The translations under genes were made by a program, and so were the position numbers. Below are positions 17,189-27,260 of a stretch of DNA of 47,827 nucleotides, piece after piece. Each line of letters begins with the position of its first letter. The first letter of the stretch is position 1. The notes under the pieces were generated by a model. The model made no database searches. It saw nothing but the letters and a program-made list of their open reading frames with translations, and was not told the DNA's origin. Source of the DNA: Oscillospiraceae bacterium (GTDB lineage Bacteria; Bacillota; Clostridia; Oscillospirales; CAG-272); NCBI GenBank assembly GCA_015063905.1, contig SVTF01000015.1, positions 1 through 47,827 on the forward strand, in the 5' to 3' direction.

Positions 17189-18136
17189 ATGTCTAGTAAA
17201 ACAGCAGAAAAAAGAGCTGTTGCCCGTAAAGATATGACGATGGCACAATGGACATGGAAGGAAATGAAGAAAAACTGGGTAGCCTATCTTATGGTTGCTC
17301 CGTATATGCTCATTTTCTGCGTGTTTACCGTCTTGCCCGTTATACTTTCCGCGGTAATAAGCTTTACAAACTTTAATATGCTGGAATGGCCTGATTTCGT
17401 TGGACTTCAAAACTATGTTGAGTTGTTCTTCAATGACGATATATTCCTGACAGCTGCTACCAATACGTTTATCTTTGCGGGAATCGTTGGCCCTGCCTCC
17501 TACCTGCTTTCATTCTTGGTAGCATGGTTCATAAACGAGATCCCTCCAAAGATCCGTGCAATAGTAACGCTGATATTCTATGCGCCCTCCATTGCGGGTC
17601 AGGTATATCTGATCTGGGGTACGCTTTTCTCGGCGGACTCTTACGGTTGGGTCAATGCAACGTTGCTCGAGCTTGGACTCATTGACAGTGAGATAGCCTT
17701 CTTCAAGGATGCTGACTACGTAATGCCCTTGTGTATAGTAGTTGCTCTTTGGACTTCACTTGGTACTTCTTTCCTGTCGTTTATAGCGGGTCTTCAGGGT
17801 GTAGACCGCTCGCTGTACGAGGCGGGCGCGGTTGACGGAGTCAAGAACCGTTGGCAAGAGCTTTACTACATAACGTTGCCCAGTATGAGACCGCAGCTTA
17901 TGTTCGGTGCGGTCATGGCAATAACAGGTTCGTTCGGCTTCGGCGGAATAGTAACCGCGCTTTGCGGATTCCCGTCGGTCGATTATGCGGCACATACCAT
18001 AGTCCATCACCTTGAGGACTACGGCGGACAAAGATATGAGGTCGGATATTCTTCGGCAATAGCGGTGGTTCTGTTCCTTATAATGATAGGATCAAACGGA
18101 CTTGTCAAGAAGATTCTCTCGAAGGTAGGTGTGTAA
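17189..18136 (+). CDS. Sugar ABC transporter permease, MalF/UgpA type (pair 1)
   Basis: 315 residues with six membrane segments after a basic N-terminal tail. The EAA loop that contacts the ATPase reads EAGAVDGVKNRWQELYYITL (about 210-229). AAAGGAG precedes the ATG. It pairs with the MalG-type permease that follows one base after its stop. The hydrophilic N-terminus of about 35 residues and normal length indicate an intact gene. Its role is the membrane channel half of a carbohydrate importer fed by the 1192-residue binding protein. Confidence 0.93.
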   Translation: MSSKTAEKRAVARKDMTMAQWTWKEMKKNWVAYLMVAPYMLIFCVFTVLPVILSAVISFTNFNMLEWPDFVGLQNYVELFFNDDIFLTAATNTFIFAGIVGPASYLLSFLVAWFINEIPPKIRAIVTLIFYAPSIAGQVYLIWGTLFSADSYGWVNATLLELGLIDSEIAFFKDADYVMPLCIVVALWTSLGTSFLSFIAGLQGVDRSLYEAGAVDGVKNRWQELYYITLPSMRPQLMFGAVMAITGSFGFGGIVTALCGFPSVDYAAHTIVHHLEDYGGQRYEVGYSSAIAVVLFLIMIGSNGLVKKILSKVGV

Positions 18137-18137
18137 T

Positions 18138-19010
18138 ATGGCAAAATTAAGAACAAGAAATCATAGAGTCGTATTCGCACGTTCCGCGGGTGGAGATACA
18201 GGTATTACCGTATTGCTTACGTTGCTTGGAGCATTCATGTTCCTTCCTATGATATACGTAATCATGCAGTCCTTAAAGCCCCTTGATGAGCTTTGGATGT
18301 ATCCTCCCAAATTTTACGTAACAAACCCGACGTTTGATAACTTTAAATCGTTGTTCATGCTTATGAATATTTCTTGGGTTCCTTTCTCAAGATACATATT
18401 CAACACGGTATTTACCTCGGTAATGGGAACGTTTGGACACTTGTTCATCGCATCGCTTGCAGCGTATACGATGGCAAAGATCAAATTCCCCGGCGGTAAA
18501 TTCATGTTCAAGACGGTCCAGACGTCACTTATGTTCCACTCCACCGTTACCGCGATCACTTCATTTATTATAATGTCGGCATTCGGTTGGTTGGATACTT
18601 ATTGGGCAATTATAGTCCCTGCTTGGGGTTCGACCTTGGGCCTTTACCTTATGAAGCAGTTTATGGATACAAACGTTCCCGATACCGTTCTTGAGTCTGC
18701 GAGACTTGACGGATCCGGAGAGCTTCGTACCTATTGGATCATAGCAATGCCTATGGTTAAGCCCGCGTGGCTTACACTTATAGTTTACTCGTTCCAGGGA
18801 CTCTGGAACGCAGGCGCATCCACGTACATACATTCCGAGCAGCTTAAATCACTGAACTACGCGATAGGTCAGATAACCGCGGGAGGAATCAAGCGTGCGG
18901 GTGCATCCGCGGCAGCTCAGGTTGTCATGATGCTTGTACCTATCATGGTATTCGTATTCTCTCAGTCAAATATCGTGGAAACGATGGGCTCCAGCGGAAT
19001 GAAAGACTGA
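18138..19010 (+). CDS. Sugar ABC transporter permease, MalG type (pair 1)
   Basis: 290 residues from the ATG at 18138; an in-frame GTG three codons earlier overlaps the previous gene and is less likely. Six membrane segments; the EAA loop reads ESARLDGSGELRTYWIIAMP (about 183-202). AGGTAGG near 18124-18129 serves as ribosome binding site. It completes the first permease heterodimer. No ATPase gene follows. Confidence 0.93.
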   Translation: MAKLRTRNHRVVFARSAGGDTGITVLLTLLGAFMFLPMIYVIMQSLKPLDELWMYPPKFYVTNPTFDNFKSLFMLMNISWVPFSRYIFNTVFTSVMGTFGHLFIASLAAYTMAKIKFPGGKFMFKTVQTSLMFHSTVTAITSFIIMSAFGWLDTYWAIIVPAWGSTLGLYLMKQFMDTNVPDTVLESARLDGSGELRTYWIIAMPMVKPAWLTLIVYSFQGLWNAGASTYIHSEQLKSLNYAIGQITAGGIKRAGASAAAQVVMMLVPIMVFVFSQSNIVETMGSSGMKD

Positions 19011-19032
19011 TGTGGGAGGTGTATATATAATA

Positions 19033-21174
19033 ATGAAGAGATTTGCAAAATTAATCTGCGCGTTGTTTGTTATATTGATGATCGCCTCCTGCGCTATGAT
19101 AGGCGCGAACGCAAGCTCGGCTTATCAGACGTATACGTATGCTATCGGAGGATATGCTTTGCATTCTCCTGATGCTTATACGGCGGATTCAACAATAATA
19201 GATTCCGACTATATGGGACTCGACGTGCCTCTGAGCAAGCCCGGAGATCTCATCACGGACGAATCAGGCAACGTGTATATTGCCGATGCGGGCAATAACA
19301 GAATCGTCTGTCTTGACCGCTACTACAAGGTAAGATTTACCATCAAAAATTTCGTTAACCAACAAGGTGTTGACGATGGTCTTACAGGACCTGAAGGATT
19401 GTTCGTAACAAAGGATAGAATTTGGGTGTGTGACACGGGTGCTTCCAGAATAGTCGTATTTGACAGAGAAGGAAACTTTATTAAGGTAATTGAAGCGCCT
19501 ACGTCTAACCTTTTTGGCGATAATTCACTCTATAAGCCGGTTGCTATCGCGGTAGACCAATATAACAGACTCTTTATCGTTTCGTCAACTACCTATCAGG
19601 GTATCATCGTTATGACGGAAAACGGTGAGTTTACAGGATTTATCGGAGCGCAGGCTACAACACTTTCTGCTTGGGATATAATCTGGAGAAGATTCCAGAC
19701 CGACGAGCAGAGAGCACAGACAGAACAGAACGTTTCTACTGAGTTTAACAACATCACTATCGATGCTGACGGATTTATCTACGTAACTACGTCGGCAATC
19801 GACGAGAACTCGGTTCAGAGTGCTATTACGGGTAAGGCTAAAGACGGTAAGTACATGCCCGTTAAGATGCTCAACACCAAGGGTGATGAGATCATGAAGC
19901 GAAACGGCTTCTGGCCCCCTGCAGGAGAGGTTGACTACTCAACGTCCTCCAAGGACGCTGTAACGGGCGTTTCCAAAATCATCGACGTTGCTATCGGCGA
20001 GGAGGGAACATGGTCCATCATAGATGAGAAGAGGCAGAGAATATATACCTATGATTCAAACGGAAATCTTCTGTTTGCGTTTGGCGATATAGGTACCATG
20101 ATAGGAAACCTTACCGGTGTTGAGGCGATAACCTATCAGGGAAGCAAGCTTCTCGTTCTCGATAAGACAACAAACGCTATTACAGTGTTTAACAGAACAG
20201 AATACGGAGATATTCTTATATCCGCTATAGAAGCACAGAACAACCAGGAATTTGACAAAGCTATATATCAGTGGACTGAGGTCCTTAAGAGAAACTCAAA
20301 CTTCGACGCGGCATACGTCGGAATCGGTCAGGCAATGTACCGTAACGGTGAGTATGAGCAGTCGCTTAAGTATTTTGAGTCGGCTTACGATACTGAAAAC
20401 TGGTCAAAATCCTATCAGGAGATAAGAAGACAGTTTATGTCTGACTATCTGCTCGTATTAGTTCTTGTAATAGTAGCTGTTATTGTTGGAATCGTATTCT
20501 TCAATAAGTTTATTACTAAGATAAACAGACGCGCTACTACGTCCGGAAAGAAAAAGACGTTTGGCGAGGAGCTGGCTTACGGATTTTACGTTATCGTGCA
20601 TCCGTTTGACGGTTTCTGGGACCTTAAACATGAAAAACGAGGATCTGTCAGAGCTTCGATCGTGTTTATTGCGATAACCGTGCTTGCCTTCTTCTATCAG
20701 TCCATCGGTCAGGGTTATCTTCTTAACCCCCAGGGTGAATACGCATCTATATGGATGCAGCTGATAGGAGTGCTTGTACCTCTCATGCTCTTTGTTGTGG
20801 CTAACTGGTGTCTGACAACTCTGTTTGAGGGTGAAGGTAGCTTTAAGGATATCTTCATCGCATGCTCATACAGCTTGTTGCCTCTCCCGATACTTATTAT
20901 CCCCGCAACTATACTTTCAAACGTTTGCACCAATTCCGAGATCAACATTATTGGATTTATATCCACTTTGGCATTTATCTGGCTTGGACTGTTAATATTC
21001 TTTGGAACGCAGGTCACACACGACTATACAATCGGAAAGAACGTTATAACAGTACTTGGCACGGCAGTTGCTATGGTATTTATAATATTCCTGGTAATGC
21101 TGTTCTCAACCCTCGTTGGTAAGATGGTAAGCTTGGTAACCAATATTATCACCGAGATCCGCTACAGATCATAA
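19033..21174 (+). CDS. NHL-propeller / TPR / Yip1-like membrane protein
   Basis: 713 residues from the ATG at 19033 (GGGAGG upstream). After an N-terminal signal (residues 1-30, containing IASC, a possible lipobox, and ANA, a possible signal peptidase I site) come NHL-type propeller repeats at about 45-395; the first, DESGNVYIADAGNNRIVCLD, is textbook. A TPR-like pair lies at about 400-455, a membrane helix at about 468-490, and a Yip1-like multi-pass domain at about 530-713. The propeller is probably outside and the Yip1 part in the membrane. Neither domain is a standard ABC importer part. Conserved placement beside DUF5696 proteins and sugar permeases in other Firmicutes is from memory; the function is unknown, possibly assembly or sensing. 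Confidence 0.82.
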   Translation: MKRFAKLICALFVILMIASCAMIGANASSAYQTYTYAIGGYALHSPDAYTADSTIIDSDYMGLDVPLSKPGDLITDESGNVYIADAGNNRIVCLDRYYKVRFTIKNFVNQQGVDDGLTGPEGLFVTKDRIWVCDTGASRIVVFDREGNFIKVIEAPTSNLFGDNSLYKPVAIAVDQYNRLFIVSSTTYQGIIVMTENGEFTGFIGAQATTLSAWDIIWRRFQTDEQRAQTEQNVSTEFNNITIDADGFIYVTTSAIDENSVQSAITGKAKDGKYMPVKMLNTKGDEIMKRNGFWPPAGEVDYSTSSKDAVTGVSKIIDVAIGEEGTWSIIDEKRQRIYTYDSNGNLLFAFGDIGTMIGNLTGVEAITYQGSKLLVLDKTTNAITVFNRTEYGDILISAIEAQNNQEFDKAIYQWTEVLKRNSNFDAAYVGIGQAMYRNGEYEQSLKYFESAYDTENWSKSYQEIRRQFMSDYLLVLVLVIVAVIVGIVFFNKFITKINRRATTSGKKKTFGEELAYGFYVIVHPFDGFWDLKHEKRGSVRASIVFIAITVLAFFYQSIGQGYLLNPQGEYASIWMQLIGVLVPLMLFVVANWCLTTLFEGEGSFKDIFIACSYSLLPLPILIIPATILSNVCTNSEINIIGFISTLAFIWLGLLIFFGTQVTHDYTIGKNVITVLGTAVAMVFIIFLVMLFSTLVGKMVSLVTNIITEIRYRS

Positions 21175-21195
21175 TACACAGAGGAGGAGAGTGAT

Positions 21196-24100
21196 ATGAT
21201 GAGAAAATTTAATAAAATATTGTCGATGCTCTTGACTGTGCTTATGATGCTGGGCGCATGCACTACCGTGTTTTCGTTGGGTATCCTGTCAGTTTTTGCT
21301 GCCGATACGGAAGCTGAAACGGGTACGGGAGCCGAGGGAGAGACAGGCGAAGAAGAAACCGCGGTTGGTGAGATCGATTACATGAACGATGTGTTCATGA
21401 GCCCCGAAGACAAGCTTGCGACTATGAAGCTTGCCGTTACAAAGGACGGCTATGAGCTTTATATCGATAGCTATAGTGGAGAAGTGGCTGTCAAGAACAC
21501 AAAAACAAATGAGATCCTCTTTACAAATCCCTACGATATAGCAATATCAACGGGTAATGAGGAAACAAAGAAAGAGATACTGTCTCAGATCATAGTTACC
21601 TTTACCGATAATACCGGTATTGAGAGAATATTTACAAGCTATGAAGAGGCTGCATCCCGCGACCAGATCGTCGTAGAGGCGATCAAGGGCGGTGTCCGTG
21701 TGGAATATACCATCGGACGTGAATCCAGCAAGGTGCTTGTTCCGCGTCTTATCTCCTATGAGAGATTTGAAAGCATGATACTTGCCCCCTTGTATGAAAC
21801 CTTCGGTGACGAGTTGTATGACCCGAGACCGACAAATCCCGATCTTTTCGATGTTCAAAAGGTATTGTCGTACTTTATGATCTATTCCAAGGAAGATCTT
21901 GGTCTTTCTAAGGCGGAAGAAAGAAGAATGGACAATATATACGGGGGACTTTATGATAACCTTATCAGCTCCGACCAGCAGTATGCTCGAGCTCTTAAGA
22001 AGTTCCCGATAGTCGAAACACTTCCCGTATTCGCATTTGACCCCGACGCGAGCGAATCTGAGCTTACAAAGGCGGAGGAAATCATTACTAAGTATTGCCC
22101 CGACTACACGTACGAGGAGCTTGAGTATGACCACCTTCTCACCGAGTATAAGTCCGATGATAAGAACCCTCCCGTATTCAGAATGGCTCTTGAATACACT
22201 ATTCAGGAGGACGGTCTTTCGGTTAGACTTCCCGCAAACGGTATCAGATTTAACGAGGCGCTCTATACCTTGACCAATATACAGGTTCTTCCTTATATGG
22301 GTGCGGGTAGTGGCGCGTATGCAGGATACAATTTCTTCCCCGACGGTTCGGGTACGTTGTTTGATTTCGAAGAGCTGAATACCAATAAGACATATTCCGT
22401 AAGCGGAAAGGTCTACGGTACAGACTTCGCTTACCACGAGATCACCGGAACTTATCAGAAAACTATACGCTATCCCGTATTTGGTATAGTAGAGAAGACT
22501 ACTTACTATAAGTTCGAGGAGTATAACGGAAACGGAGACCTTATTCCCGAAAAAACAAAGGTTATTCCCGGAGCTATAGTTGAGGCACTGGAAGCCTTCC
22601 AAAACGAAGAAACACCCAAGGCTTGCGTTGGTAAGCAAGAGCTTCTTAAGCAGTTCTGGCTTGATCTGTTTGCTGATGGAATTCTTCCCGAGGGCATGAC
22701 TATAGCTGATTATGAGCCCAATCTTACTCCCCCCAATACAGTCGTTACACAGATCACAGACCAAAGAGGATTTGTTGCAGTGATAGAAGAAGGAGATGCT
22801 CTGGCATCGCTTTCGACGTATCATGCGGGCGCGCTGAATGATTACAATACCATCAAGATGCAGTTCACGCCCCGTCCTCAGGACTCATATAACCTTTCCG
22901 ACTCAATTTCCGTTGGTACGGATACCGAGTGGACTGTTGTAAGTGACCGTAAATACGTAGGAAACTACAAGATCAAGTATATTATGCTTTCCGATACGCA
23001 GGATGTAGAGGCGGGTGTAAAAACCTACGATACGTCTTGGTTTGGAATGGCAGTAGCATACCGTGATTATCTCCAGAAAAACGGCATTATTAAGCAGAAG
23101 ACCGCTACAACGGGAGGAATCCCGCTGTATATAGAGACTTTTGGAACCATTGAGACCACAGAAAAAATAATGTCCATTCCCGTAAACGTTATGGCTCCTC
23201 TTACTACGTTTGATAACGTAGAAACGATATACAAGGAGCTTGCGGCTCAGGGAATGAAGAACATCAATTTCAAGCTTACAGGTTATGCTAACGGCGGTAT
23301 GCAGTATACCATGCCCGGCAATCTCAAGTTTGAAAAGGCTGTTGGCGGAAATGAAGGCTTCCAGGAGCTTTTGAATGCTGCGAATAGTGTAAATTCCAAG
23401 AACGATAACAGTAACTTTAGAATTTTCCCCGATTTCGACTTTGCGTACAGCAGCCATTCAGAGCTGTTTGACGGATACAACGCTTTGCATCACAACGCTC
23501 AGACCATTGATGGCAGATATGCATCCAAGAAGGCTTACAGTGCTACTCAGCAGAAGTATGTAAACTATTACGAAATGGTAATATCTCCCGCATATTTCTC
23601 TGAATTCTATCAGAAATTGGCAGAGAACTATTTCAAGTATGATAAGGTAAACGGTATTTCGTTGTCTACTCTCGGCGGCGCGCTCAACTCCGATTTTGAT
23701 GAGGATGAGCCTTATAATCGCGAGGACTCCAAGGACTTTACCGTAAAGGCATTTGAATACTTTAACGCAAAGAATGCCAACACTGAGATCATGACTAACG
23801 ACGGAAACGCGTACGTTTGGAAATATGTAGACCATATTCTTGGCGTATCTCTCGACTCTTCCCGTTACAACTTCTCCTCAAAGGCAGTTCCTTTCATAGG
23901 CGTAGTGCTTCACGGCTCTATAAGCTTTGCGGGTGAGCCCCTCAACATGGAGGGAGATCTCAACTATGCAATACTTAAGGCAATAGAGAACGGCGCATCC
24001 CCCTATTTCGTTCTGTCTTATGATAATACAGAGGTACTCAAAGAGGACGAGCAGCTCAGTAAATACTATTCAATAAGATATGACATTTGGAAAAATGACA

Positions 24101-27100
24101 TTGCAGACGTTTACACTAAGCTGAACAGTGCTATTGGAGACGTACAGAATAAGTACATAACCGGACATACGTTCCTCCAAGGCTACAGAATACCCGATTC
24201 CGATGAGCTTAAGAATGACGTGCTCTCCAAGTATGAACAGAATCTTGAGGATTATCGCAACATCGTTGAGCTTGCTGAAAAGGAGCTTCGTGAAGCTGTT
24301 AAGATAGCGAGAGAAAACGGACGTAATGCAGAGGCATATGCCGCAGAGGCAGTGCTTGAGGCGATCAAGCAGTATGGATTCCAAATGGACAACTCCGGCA
24401 ATGCGGCGGGATTCGGTTCGGGCTTCGATGCGGATGTTTATTATAGCAATCTCGTTGTGGCATATGAGAAGTATCTTGCGGCTGCAAGCGGTGAGGACAA
24501 AACAAAGTACAGCACCATCAAGAGTATCATAGTGGATTTCAACAAGACTTATGAAGAGTGTGTTGCCGCTTATGATGAACTTATGAAGGAGTACGTTGTT
24601 GATGAAAGTGCTGAGGCTTATAAGAGCCTGTACAATGATCTTTCGTCGCTTTACGATGATTACGCGGATGGCGACATCAACAAGGCGCAGTTTGAAAGCG
24701 CTCGCGCAATGTATAGCGCAAGATTTGCTCTTGATGTTGCAATCGACGGCTACGTAGCAGGTAAAGTGACCCTTGAGGCGCTTAAGACAGAGATCGATAA
24801 GTATGCTATAGCCAAGATAGATACCGAGGACTTCGACGATGTGGTTTATAACTACATCAACGGTGAGCTTTCAAGCGATGCAAAGAAAGCTATATCAAAT
24901 GCCAAGAAGGCATATGATAGTGCCAAGGAGGCTGATAAGGCTGCGGCAAAGGCAGCGTTCGACAGAACTGTTGAGAGCTATATCACCTTGGACGGAGCAT
25001 TCGCAGATGCTATTGAGACCTGGCTTGGTGGCTCAACCGGAGAGACTGTAACAAAAGAAGCTGTTATAGCGGCTATCGATACGTACAAGTCCGATTCTTC
25101 CAATAAGAACAAGAAGGCGCTTGATCAGGCTCTTGCGGACTATGCTGTACAAAGCATAGATAAGGCAGCTATCGGAGTATACGTTCAAAACGTGATCGCG
25201 GCAAAGAACGGTCTTACTGTTGCTGAGGGAGTTTGGGACGCAAAGAACGGTAAGCTTGTGTACAGTGCTTCCGACAAGATGTCCGATGAAGACTTTGCAA
25301 AAGCGCAGGAAAAATACGATAACGCGGTAAAGACGTTTAAGGACGTAATGGAAGGATATGTATCGGGAACTGCTAAAACTAAGGATTTCAACGATGCTAT
25401 CAAGAATTTGGATGCCGCAAAGAAGGAGTATCTTGTAGCTGTAGGTAAGCACAACGTTGATGCAAGTGTTACCGCTGATGTTGCTAAGGCAACGTTTGAC
25501 GATGCATATTTGGCATTGGCATCCGCCCAGGTGGAGCTTACAATGTTTGCATCCACAATGCTGTCCGAGGATGATTTAACTGTAGCTTACGATAAGTATA
25601 ATAAAGCACTTGAAGATTACTACAAGTATCAGGCAATAGAGAATGCGTATGATCTTGTGATCAATTCAGGATTTAACGTTAAGTTCGGCGATTGCCTTGA
25701 CAAGTATCTTGCGTTTGAAAGCGCAAGCCTCTTGTCCAAGTGGGGTAAGATGGTTACTAAGGTAGTTCCAGAAGCAACCGATTATTCCGACTACACCTCC
25801 TACCTTATGACCACAAATGATGATATCATTGCGGGCATTCCCAGCATTGACGGTGATGACCGTCCCGATCAGGAAAAGTATATTTCCTATCATGAGGCGT
25901 CCGGTGCAATAACCGAGCTTGAGGACGAGGTCAATAGCTATGATGTCAAGCTTGGAAAGCTTGAGCAATACATAGAGGCAGCCGCAAAGCTGCAGGCTAT
26001 GAAGAACCTCAAGTACGATGAGCAGGCTGAGGATAGCAAGGAACTTAGCGAGTATAACAATGCGGTTATAGCATATGATACTGCAAGAAACGCCGCTATT
26101 AGATCTCTCGCTCTTATCGATGGTACTCCTTTGAGTAAGCTTAAGGATATTTATGATACCGCTATAGAGCACTACGAGCTCGCGGTAGCAGCTGTAGAAA
26201 TTCTCGCAACGTCCGAGCTGAAGCCTCAAGGAATCAGCATTGAGTACGAAGAGGGCAGAGAAGGCGATATTACCGCTATAACCAATTATGACGAGATCGC
26301 AGAGAAATCGTTCCTTGTCAAGCAGGCTATAGACAGGGCTCTCGCCGTTAACAACTACGTTGTTATGGATAAGTATACCGAGATCACGTACGGACAGCCC
26401 GCGCTTGATTCTAACGGTGACCAGAGATATCATAACGGTAAAAAGCTCTATACGATAGTAGAGGACAAAACTACCCTGTATTTCACCGGAACTCTTGAGA
26501 CCGGATATTCCTACTATACTCAGGGACCCGACGGAAAACTTACGGTGTACAAGAAGGGTACATTTACGTACTTGACTAACGAAGAAGGACCTATTTACAA
26601 GTACACTCTCAACAAGCAGACTTATTACTACGTTCCTAACGACGTTGAGTATATTTACTATACTAACTACGGAACGAACAATGACCCGATCTGTATCAAG
26701 AGAGAAAACATAACGTATGAGCTGTCCGATGAGCCTGTTGCATATATCGATGAGAACGGAAACGCGGTTGACAAAGATATGTCTGTGGCAACCGTATATA
26801 CCGCAACGGGAATTACGGGAGACCTTATATACGTTTCTCAAGACGAGCAAGGACTCTACACACGTTACAGCTATGACAGAAGCATAAATAATTGCTATTT
26901 CAGCGCTGATGAGATCAAGACTGATATCAAGGATATGGTATCTAAGATCGAATTTGACGCAACCTTCTATGAAGAGCTTGAGAAAAAGATAGATATCTTT
27001 GCTCAAATGCAGGCTAAGGATGATAAGGACGAAGAAATCATCGAAGAGGATGAAAACGCTAAGTATATCGTAGAGAACATTGTTGCTGTTACGTACGGAG

Positions 27101-27243
27101 AAAATGACGGAACGGCATACAAGACCATCATTCTTAACTACAATAACTACACTGTTCGTGTCGTTTATGAGTATAACGGTGTTAAGTACGAATATAACGT
27201 GCCCGCGTATGATTACGTAGTGATCAAGCACGTTAATGAATGA
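21196..27243 (+). CDS. Giant exported DUF5696-type protein, probable glycosidase-fold enzyme
   Basis: 2015 residues. Signal peptide of about 36 residues ending VFAAD (a competing lipobox-like LGAC is at 19-22). A beta-rich part spans about 60-600. A TIM-barrel-like part spans about 640-1010, with VNVMAPLTTFDNVETIYKEL, NINFKLTGYANGG and PFIGVVLHGSISFAG as its most conserved-looking pieces. From about 1015 to 1700 the chain is Ala/Lys/Asp-rich helix, resembling repeated three-helix stalk modules. It is followed by a Tyr-rich beta region (1760-1880). The last 50 residues (KTIILNYNNYTVRVVYEY) look like the usual DUF5696 C-terminus, so the helical part is an insertion. A role in cutting or gripping a glycan for the neighbouring importers is inference. 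GAGGAGGAG precedes the start. Confidence 0.8.
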   Translation: MMRKFNKILSMLLTVLMMLGACTTVFSLGILSVFAADTEAETGTGAEGETGEEETAVGEIDYMNDVFMSPEDKLATMKLAVTKDGYELYIDSYSGEVAVKNTKTNEILFTNPYDIAISTGNEETKKEILSQIIVTFTDNTGIERIFTSYEEAASRDQIVVEAIKGGVRVEYTIGRESSKVLVPRLISYERFESMILAPLYETFGDELYDPRPTNPDLFDVQKVLSYFMIYSKEDLGLSKAEERRMDNIYGGLYDNLISSDQQYARALKKFPIVETLPVFAFDPDASESELTKAEEIITKYCPDYTYEELEYDHLLTEYKSDDKNPPVFRMALEYTIQEDGLSVRLPANGIRFNEALYTLTNIQVLPYMGAGSGAYAGYNFFPDGSGTLFDFEELNTNKTYSVSGKVYGTDFAYHEITGTYQKTIRYPVFGIVEKTTYYKFEEYNGNGDLIPEKTKVIPGAIVEALEAFQNEETPKACVGKQELLKQFWLDLFADGILPEGMTIADYEPNLTPPNTVVTQITDQRGFVAVIEEGDALASLSTYHAGALNDYNTIKMQFTPRPQDSYNLSDSISVGTDTEWTVVSDRKYVGNYKIKYIMLSDTQDVEAGVKTYDTSWFGMAVAYRDYLQKNGIIKQKTATTGGIPLYIETFGTIETTEKIMSIPVNVMAPLTTFDNVETIYKELAAQGMKNINFKLTGYANGGMQYTMPGNLKFEKAVGGNEGFQELLNAANSVNSKNDNSNFRIFPDFDFAYSSHSELFDGYNALHHNAQTIDGRYASKKAYSATQQKYVNYYEMVISPAYFSEFYQKLAENYFKYDKVNGISLSTLGGALNSDFDEDEPYNREDSKDFTVKAFEYFNAKNANTEIMTNDGNAYVWKYVDHILGVSLDSSRYNFSSKAVPFIGVVLHGSISFAGEPLNMEGDLNYAILKAIENGASPYFVLSYDNTEVLKEDEQLSKYYSIRYDIWKNDIADVYTKLNSAIGDVQNKYITGHTFLQGYRIPDSDELKNDVLSKYEQNLEDYRNIVELAEKELREAVKIARENGRNAEAYAAEAVLEAIKQYGFQMDNSGNAAGFGSGFDADVYYSNLVVAYEKYLAAASGEDKTKYSTIKSIIVDFNKTYEECVAAYDELMKEYVVDESAEAYKSLYNDLSSLYDDYADGDINKAQFESARAMYSARFALDVAIDGYVAGKVTLEALKTEIDKYAIAKIDTEDFDDVVYNYINGELSSDAKKAISNAKKAYDSAKEADKAAAKAAFDRTVESYITLDGAFADAIETWLGGSTGETVTKEAVIAAIDTYKSDSSNKNKKALDQALADYAVQSIDKAAIGVYVQNVIAAKNGLTVAEGVWDAKNGKLVYSASDKMSDEDFAKAQEKYDNAVKTFKDVMEGYVSGTAKTKDFNDAIKNLDAAKKEYLVAVGKHNVDASVTADVAKATFDDAYLALASAQVELTMFASTMLSEDDLTVAYDKYNKALEDYYKYQAIENAYDLVINSGFNVKFGDCLDKYLAFESASLLSKWGKMVTKVVPEATDYSDYTSYLMTTNDDIIAGIPSIDGDDRPDQEKYISYHEASGAITELEDEVNSYDVKLGKLEQYIEAAAKLQAMKNLKYDEQAEDSKELSEYNNAVIAYDTARNAAIRSLALIDGTPLSKLKDIYDTAIEHYELAVAAVEILATSELKPQGISIEYEEGREGDITAITNYDEIAEKSFLVKQAIDRALAVNNYVVMDKYTEITYGQPALDSNGDQRYHNGKKLYTIVEDKTTLYFTGTLETGYSYYTQGPDGKLTVYKKGTFTYLTNEEGPIYKYTLNKQTYYYVPNDVEYIYYTNYGTNNDPICIKRENITYELSDEPVAYIDENGNAVDKDMSVATVYTATGITGDLIYVSQDEQGLYTRYSYDRSINNCYFSADEIKTDIKDMVSKIEFDATFYEELEKKIDIFAQMQAKDDKDEEIIEEDENAKYIVENIVAVTYGENDGTAYKTIILNYNNYTVRVVYEYNGVKYEYNVPAYDYVVIKHVNE

Positions 27244-27260
27244 GAAAGGAGGGTAAACAA

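Noticed and set aside
25666-27231. A 521-codon minus-strand open frame, and a 425-codon one at 21547-22824, opposite the DUF5696 gene
   Set aside because: Both are antisense to one continuous coding frame with signal peptide and domain logic, and neither has a start signal or a recognisable domain.
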